From: M2408 sp046303515
Lineage (GTDB): Bacteria; Bacteroidota; Bacteroidia; Flavobacteriales_D; Crocinitomicaceae
Assembly (NCBI GenBank): GCA_046303515.1
Contig: JBKCGI010000115.1
Location: 8,449-72,448 of the forward strand
Direction: 5' to 3'
Length of the DNA stretch: 64,000 nt
Positions within the stretch are counted from its first letter, which is position 1; each line of letters begins with the position of its first letter. This document shows positions 60,563 to 64,000 of the stretch, one piece after another. A model generated the notes under the pieces. That model was not told the DNA's origin. It ran no database searches and saw only the letters and a list, made by a program, of their open reading frames with translations. A program made the translations under genes and the position numbers.

Positions 60563-61426
60563 TTAGAACGGACTCTTAGCTGTAAACGTCATTCTTTCGT
60601 TCGTTCTAGGATGATTGAAATTCAAAGTCTGCGCATGTAGTGCAATTCTTCCAGGCATAATTGTTTTTGCGCCATATTTTTTATCCCCAAAAATTGGGTG
60701 ATTGATTTCTTGCATATGCACACGAATTTGATTTTTACGTCCAGTTTCTAAACGCACTTCTAATTTGGAACTATTTTTTTGATATTCAATTAATTTGTAG
60801 TGCGTTATAGCTTCTTGTCCGTAAGTTGGATTTTGACTGGAATGCACTTTCAAAGCCTTACTTTCTTTCAAATAAGAATGAATTGTTTTTTCAGTTTCTT
60901 TCACACGTCCTTCAACAATTGCCACATAAATGCGTTCCTTATTTTCGTCGTTCCAATTTTTTTGAAGCAAGAGTTTGATTTTCTCACTTTTAGCAAAAAC
61001 GAGTAAGCCAGATGTTTCTCTGTCCAAACGATGTACGATGAAGATTTTTGCATTTGGGTCTTTCATTTTGACGTGAAAACTCAAAAAGTGATATAAGGTA
61101 CGTTTTTTCTCTTTTTCAGTTGTAATTGTGAGTAAACCTGCAGGTTTATTTACTACAATGATATCTTCGTCTTCAAAAACAATTTTAAGTCCTGGAATAA
61201 CTTTTTCTTTAACTTCTTTTTTTCCAACAGTCAAAACATTTCCTTTTTCGAGTGGAAATTTGAAGTGTGTTTGCGTTACACCGTTTACTAAGACTAATTT
61301 ATTTCGCAGCAAAGATTTTACGTTGTCTCTACTTTTGGAAGGAAATTTTTCGTGTAAATAGGCCATCAATTCAGCAGTTTTTTCAACGGTGAATTTGAAT
61401 TCTTGAGTTTTTGAGTTACTTTTCAT
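60563..61426 (-). CDS. RluA-family pseudouridine synthase
   Basis: 287 aa. An S4-like domain (about residues 15-70, LMAYLHEKFPSKSRDNVKSLLRNKLVLVNG) is followed by the catalytic domain with nucleophile Asp135 (VHRLDRETSG) and ETGRKNQIRVHM. Its C-terminus is GRIALHAQTLNFNHP. The rRNA or tRNA target is not clear. It ends the compact holA-rsmE-DUF4159-rluA unit and starts at the last base of DUF4159. Confidence 0.92.
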   Translation of the reverse strand: MKSNSKTQEFKFTVEKTAELMAYLHEKFPSKSRDNVKSLLRNKLVLVNGVTQTHFKFPLEKGNVLTVGKKEVKEKVIPGLKIVFEDEDIIVVNKPAGLLTITTEKEKKRTLYHFLSFHVKMKDPNAKIFIVHRLDRETSGLLVFAKSEKIKLLLQKNWNDENKERIYVAIVEGRVKETEKTIHSYLKESKALKVHSSQNPTYGQEAITHYKLIEYQKNSSKLEVRLETGRKNQIRVHMQEINHPIFGDKKYGAKTIMPGRIALHAQTLNFNHPRTNERMTFTAKSPF

Positions 61427-62073
61427 TAACGGGAAAATGCGTACATTAAAATATTTGCGCCCATTTGTAAGGCTTCCTTGTGTTTTTCAGGTGGGTCGTT
61501 ATGTACTTTTTGATCTTCCCAACCATCTCCTAAATCAGTTTCGTAAGTATATACTAAAACCAATTTTCCTTCTAAAAATATTCCAAAAGCTTGTGCTCTT
61601 TTTCCATCGTGTTCATGGATTTTTGGAATTCCATTGAAATTAAATTTTTGATGAAAAATCGGATGATTTGATGGTATTTCTACCAATTCATTATTCGGAA
61701 AAACTTTTTTGATTTCTACCCGAATAAATTGATCCATTCCATAGTTATCGTCGATGTGCAAAAAGCCACCAGCTTCCAAGTAAGTCCTCAAATTATCACT
61801 TTCAGAACTTGAGAAAACAACGTTTCCGTGGCCAGTCATGTGCACAAAAGGATACTGAAATAATTCGCTACTTCCTACATCCACATAAGGAACATCTTTT
61901 GAAATATCCGTTTTTAAATTGCTATTGCAAAATTCAACTAAATTCGGCAACGAACTCGGGTTCGCATAGTAATCTCCGCCACCTTTGTATTTCAAAACGG
62001 CAACCTTATATGTTCCTTGAGCAAAATTCATCATGGAGATGAAAAAACTGAGCATGAAAATAAATCTGTTCAT
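61426..62073 (-). CDS. DUF4159 family exported protein
   Basis: 215 aa with a signal peptide (MNRFIFMLSFFISMMNFAQ). The domain has VAVLKYKGGGDYYANPSSLPNL, LRTYLEAGGFLHIDDNYGMDQF and the terminal NILMYAFSR, characteristic of DUF4159. The fold is thought to resemble class I glutamine amidotransferases without the active site. The function is unknown. It overlaps rsmE by 4 bp and the rluA-type gene by 1 bp. Confidence 0.88.
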   Translation of the reverse strand: MNRFIFMLSFFISMMNFAQGTYKVAVLKYKGGGDYYANPSSLPNLVEFCNSNLKTDISKDVPYVDVGSSELFQYPFVHMTGHGNVVFSSSESDNLRTYLEAGGFLHIDDNYGMDQFIRVEIKKVFPNNELVEIPSNHPIFHQKFNFNGIPKIHEHDGKRAQAFGIFLEGKLVLVYTYETDLGDGWEDQKVHNDPPEKHKEALQMGANILMYAFSR

Positions 62074-62765
62074 TCTACTATGGTTTTAGCCAACATACAA
62101 GCGTAAAGGCCTGCAGTTTCAGTTCGTAATCTATTTTCCCCTAAAGTTATTGGATCGTAGCCTTTAGCTATAATTTGTTTAATTTCTTCTTCTGTGAAAT
62201 CTCCTTCTGGACCAATTAGAATTGGATAATTTGTTTTTTTAAGTGTACTACTTAATCCTAATTTATTTGTTTGGTAACAATGCGCTACCGCTCCTTCTGG
62301 ATGATGTTTCAAAAATTCATCCAACGAAACTAAACTGTTTAATTTAGGTAAATATTTTCGCTGAGATTGTTTCATGGCTGAAACTATAATCTTGTGAAAA
62401 CGTTCTTCTTTGACAATTTTTCGCTCCGAATTTTTGGAGACAATCAAACTAATTTCAGTTACTCCAATTTCAGTTGCTTTTTCAAAAAACCATTCTATGC
62501 GATCCAAATTTTTAGTTGGAGCAATTGCAATGTGAATAGAGTAGGGACTCGCTTCTTCGAAAGTAAAAGATATTATTTTGAGTTGACATTTTTTTGAATT
62601 GTCATCCGTGATTTCAGCTAAAAAGGAATAGCCCAAACCATTTAACAAAGAAATTTGATCTCCAACTTTTAAGCGTAAAACTTTGCAGGCGTGTTTAGAC
62701 TCTTCTTCGGGAAGAATGTAAACTTGCGTTTCTTTTGTCAATTCAGGAGTATAGAACCAATTCAT
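62070..62765 (-). CDS. rsmE: 16S rRNA m3U1498 methyltransferase
   Basis: 231 aa SPOUT-class enzyme. An N-terminal PUA-like part (EESKHACKVLRLKVGDQISLLNG) precedes the knot domain with SAM-binding IGPEGDFTEEEIKQI and ITLGENRLRTETAGLYA. It methylates U1498 of 16S rRNA using S-adenosylmethionine. It overlaps holA by 1 bp and DUF4159 by 4 bp. Confidence 0.96.
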   Translation of the reverse strand: MNWFYTPELTKETQVYILPEEESKHACKVLRLKVGDQISLLNGLGYSFLAEITDDNSKKCQLKIISFTFEEASPYSIHIAIAPTKNLDRIEWFFEKATEIGVTEISLIVSKNSERKIVKEERFHKIIVSAMKQSQRKYLPKLNSLVSLDEFLKHHPEGAVAHCYQTNKLGLSSTLKKTNYPILIGPEGDFTEEEIKQIIAKGYDPITLGENRLRTETAGLYACMLAKTIVE

Positions 62766-63772
62766 CAGTGTAATAATTTAAAAATCATTTCCTTCATCAA
62801 TTCTCCATTGGAAACATCACCTGTGCTACCAACTCCTTTAGATTTTAAATCGTATTCATGCAAAACGGCAACATTTTTAGCAATTCTCTTCGCTGGATAA
62901 ATTTTAGTTGAATTGATAATGTCTTTCACTACAAATGGCGGAATTCTTAAAGCTGCTGCGATGGAACCTTCACTTTTATTTTCCATGAAATGAACACGCA
63001 TCAATTTCATAAACATACTAAAAAGTTGACCGACTACAACAACTAATTCTCCTGACTTAGGATTGTGTTCGAAGTAATTTGCAATTTTAAAAGCTTTTGG
63101 AACATCTCCATTTTGAACTGCATTTACCAACTCAAAAACATTGTAGTCTTTGGAAATCCCTATATTTTCTTCAATATGAATTTCGTTGATGGTTGTTCCC
63201 GCTTGAATTAAAATTTTAAGTTTATCTAATTCATTTGTGATTTTACTTAAATCATTACCAAGAAAATCAGCTAATAAAGTTGCTGCTTTCGGGGTGATGG
63301 AATAAGTTGATTCTCTCAAGTATGCATTTATCCAGTCAACAAGTTTGTAGTCTTTTATTTTATCAGAAAGAAAAACTTCTCCAACTTTCGAGATTTCTTT
63401 GAATAATTTTTTTCTCGAATCTAATTTTTTGTATTTGAAAGCTAAAACGAGCACTGTACTCGGGTTTACATCCAAAAAGTAGGATTCGAGTATTTCGAGC
63501 TCTTTTTCTTTAATGTCTTGTGCTTCACGTATCAGAACCAATCGCCTTTCAGCCATCATCGGGAAATTTCGTGCTTCACTAATTACGCCTAGCATATCAG
63601 CATCTTTTCCGTAAACTATGGTTTGGTTAAAATCTCGTTCGTGTTCTTCCAGTACTTCTTCTTCAATCGTTTTGGAAATTAAATCAATATAATACGGTTC
63701 TTCCCCATGCAAGAGGTAAACTGGCTTGAATTTTTTTGATTTAAGATCCTTGATTAATGAATTATAATCCAT
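62765..63772 (-). CDS. holA: DNA polymerase III subunit delta
   Basis: 335 aa clamp-loader subunit. The N-terminal AAA+ like fold includes YLLHGEEPYYIDLISKTIEEEVL; the middle has FKEISKVGEVFLSDKIKDYKLVDWINAYLRE and LGNDLSKITNELDKLKI; the C-terminal collar domain holds VVGQLFSMFMKLMRVHF. It opens the beta clamp. A TATCTTTG element precedes it and four genes with overlaps of 1, 4 and 1 bp follow on the same strand. Confidence 0.94.
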   Translation of the reverse strand: MDYNSLIKDLKSKKFKPVYLLHGEEPYYIDLISKTIEEEVLEEHERDFNQTIVYGKDADMLGVISEARNFPMMAERRLVLIREAQDIKEKELEILESYFLDVNPSTVLVLAFKYKKLDSRKKLFKEISKVGEVFLSDKIKDYKLVDWINAYLRESTYSITPKAATLLADFLGNDLSKITNELDKLKILIQAGTTINEIHIEENIGISKDYNVFELVNAVQNGDVPKAFKIANYFEHNPKSGELVVVVGQLFSMFMKLMRVHFMENKSEGSIAAALRIPPFVVKDIINSTKIYPAKRIAKNVAVLHEYDLKSKGVGSTGDVSNGELMKEMIFKLLH

Positions 63773-63776
63773 GAAA

Positions 63777-63784
63777 CAAAGATA
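63777..63784 (-). promoter_or_regulatory. Bacteroidota -7 promoter element for the holA operon
   Basis: Minus-strand TATCTTTG only 4 bp upstream of the holA ATG at 63772. No good -33 element is visible. Confidence 0.45.
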
Positions 63785-63807
63785 AGATAAATATTGGTAA
63801 AATATGT

Positions 63808-63838
63808 TTTGAAATCAGAATATTAATTTGTAATTTTG
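63808..63838 (+). promoter_or_regulatory. Promoter of the DUF433 gene
   Basis: TTTG at 63808-63811, a 19-base spacer and TAATTTTG at 63831-63838 match the Bacteroidota promoter consensus exactly in spacing. It ends 10 bp before the ATG at 63849. Confidence 0.7.
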
Positions 63839-63848
63839 TTAGATAAAG

Positions 63849-64000
63849 ATGGAAACATTACTAAATAGGATTACAATTGATGAGCAGATATGCCATGGGA
63901 AACCATGTGTAAGAAATATGCGTTATCCTGTCGAAATGATAATTGATTTACTTTCCACTGATATGACCGTTGAGGAGATTTTGGAAGATTATCCTTCTCT
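63849..64000 (+). CDS. DUF433 family protein, 3' end outside window
   Basis: 50 codons are visible from the ATG at 63849: METLLNRITIDEQICHGKPC, then RYPVEMIIDLLSTDMTVEEILEDYP. This is the DUF433 pattern (ITIDPxICHGKPCIxGxRxPV...), normally about 75 residues and acting as the DNA-binding antitoxin of a toxin gene directly downstream, often a PIN-like or DUF5615 protein. The partner would lie beyond the window. Confidence 0.88.
   Translation, partial: METLLNRITIDEQICHGKPCVRNMRYPVEMIIDLLSTDMTVEEILEDYPS

Overview
The window looks like a chromosomal stretch of a low-GC Bacteroidota, most likely order Flavobacteriales and close to the Fluviicola/Crocinitomicaceae group. The support is: two proteins with C-terminal T9SS (Por) sorting domains, an OmpA/PD40/TPR protein of the PorE type, a SusC-like TonB-dependent receptor with an N-terminal carboxypeptidase-regulatory-like domain, an ExbB-ExbD-ExbD-TonB operon, a DnaE with a fused N-terminal exonuclease, and many promoters of the Bacteroidota form TAnnTTTG. 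The genus is inference. I found no rRNA, tRNA or CRISPR array.

Layout. 1-7.4 kb: 3' part of a TonB-dependent receptor, a DUF481 barrel, lptF/G-like permease, tgt, then divergently a membrane GT2 glycosyltransferase overlapping an ECF sigma gene. 7.5-13.7 kb: an unrecognised secreted protein with a small membrane partner, a T9SS-secreted protein and an RND/MMPL exporter. 13.8-19.9 kb: grpE-dnaJ, then a PASTA protein, a T9SS protein and an RluD-type pseudouridine synthase in one run. 20-25.8 kb: the OmpA/PD40 protein, DUF1015, a YggS-type PLP protein and tyrS. 25.9-30.7 kb is an accessory island: dinB, an AAA/DUF4143 ATPase lying between two copies of the dinB 5' end, two unrecognised membrane proteins, a HepT/MntA toxin-antitoxin pair, and an IS200-like (RAYT-type) transposase followed by a cluster of REP-like palindromes. 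30.8-36.3 kb: dnaE broken by an in-frame TAG, then ogt and a VOC protein. 36.3-40.8 kb: two tandem TPR/SpoIIE-type phosphatases, the first also broken by an in-frame TAG. 40.9-47.1 kb: exbB-exbD-exbD-tonB, then a small membrane protein, a PstS-like lipoprotein and a TPR protein. 47.6-57.9 kb: peroxidase, acyl-CoA dehydrogenase, anmK, a soluble V4R-PAS-HisKA_2 kinase, thioredoxin-TPR protein, Nudix, an ECF sigma/anti-sigma operon and purT. 58-64 kb: a small cassette with a RelE/ParE-type toxin pair, ruvX, dapD, then holA-rsmE-DUF4159-rluA with overlapping reading frames, and the start of a DUF433 antitoxin gene.

Most genes are housekeeping or envelope functions. The points most worth a second look are the two in-frame amber codons (in dnaE and a SpoIIE phosphatase gene), the 73-bp duplication around the ATPase gene, the RAYT-plus-REP cluster, the zinc-ligand losses in Tgt and DnaJ, and several families of short palindromic repeats scattered between genes. 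I did not see a clearly new multigene system; the best candidates for unknown biology are the secreted protein pair at 7.5-10.2 kb and the exported protein/ECF/anti-sigma operon at 54.2-56.7 kb.
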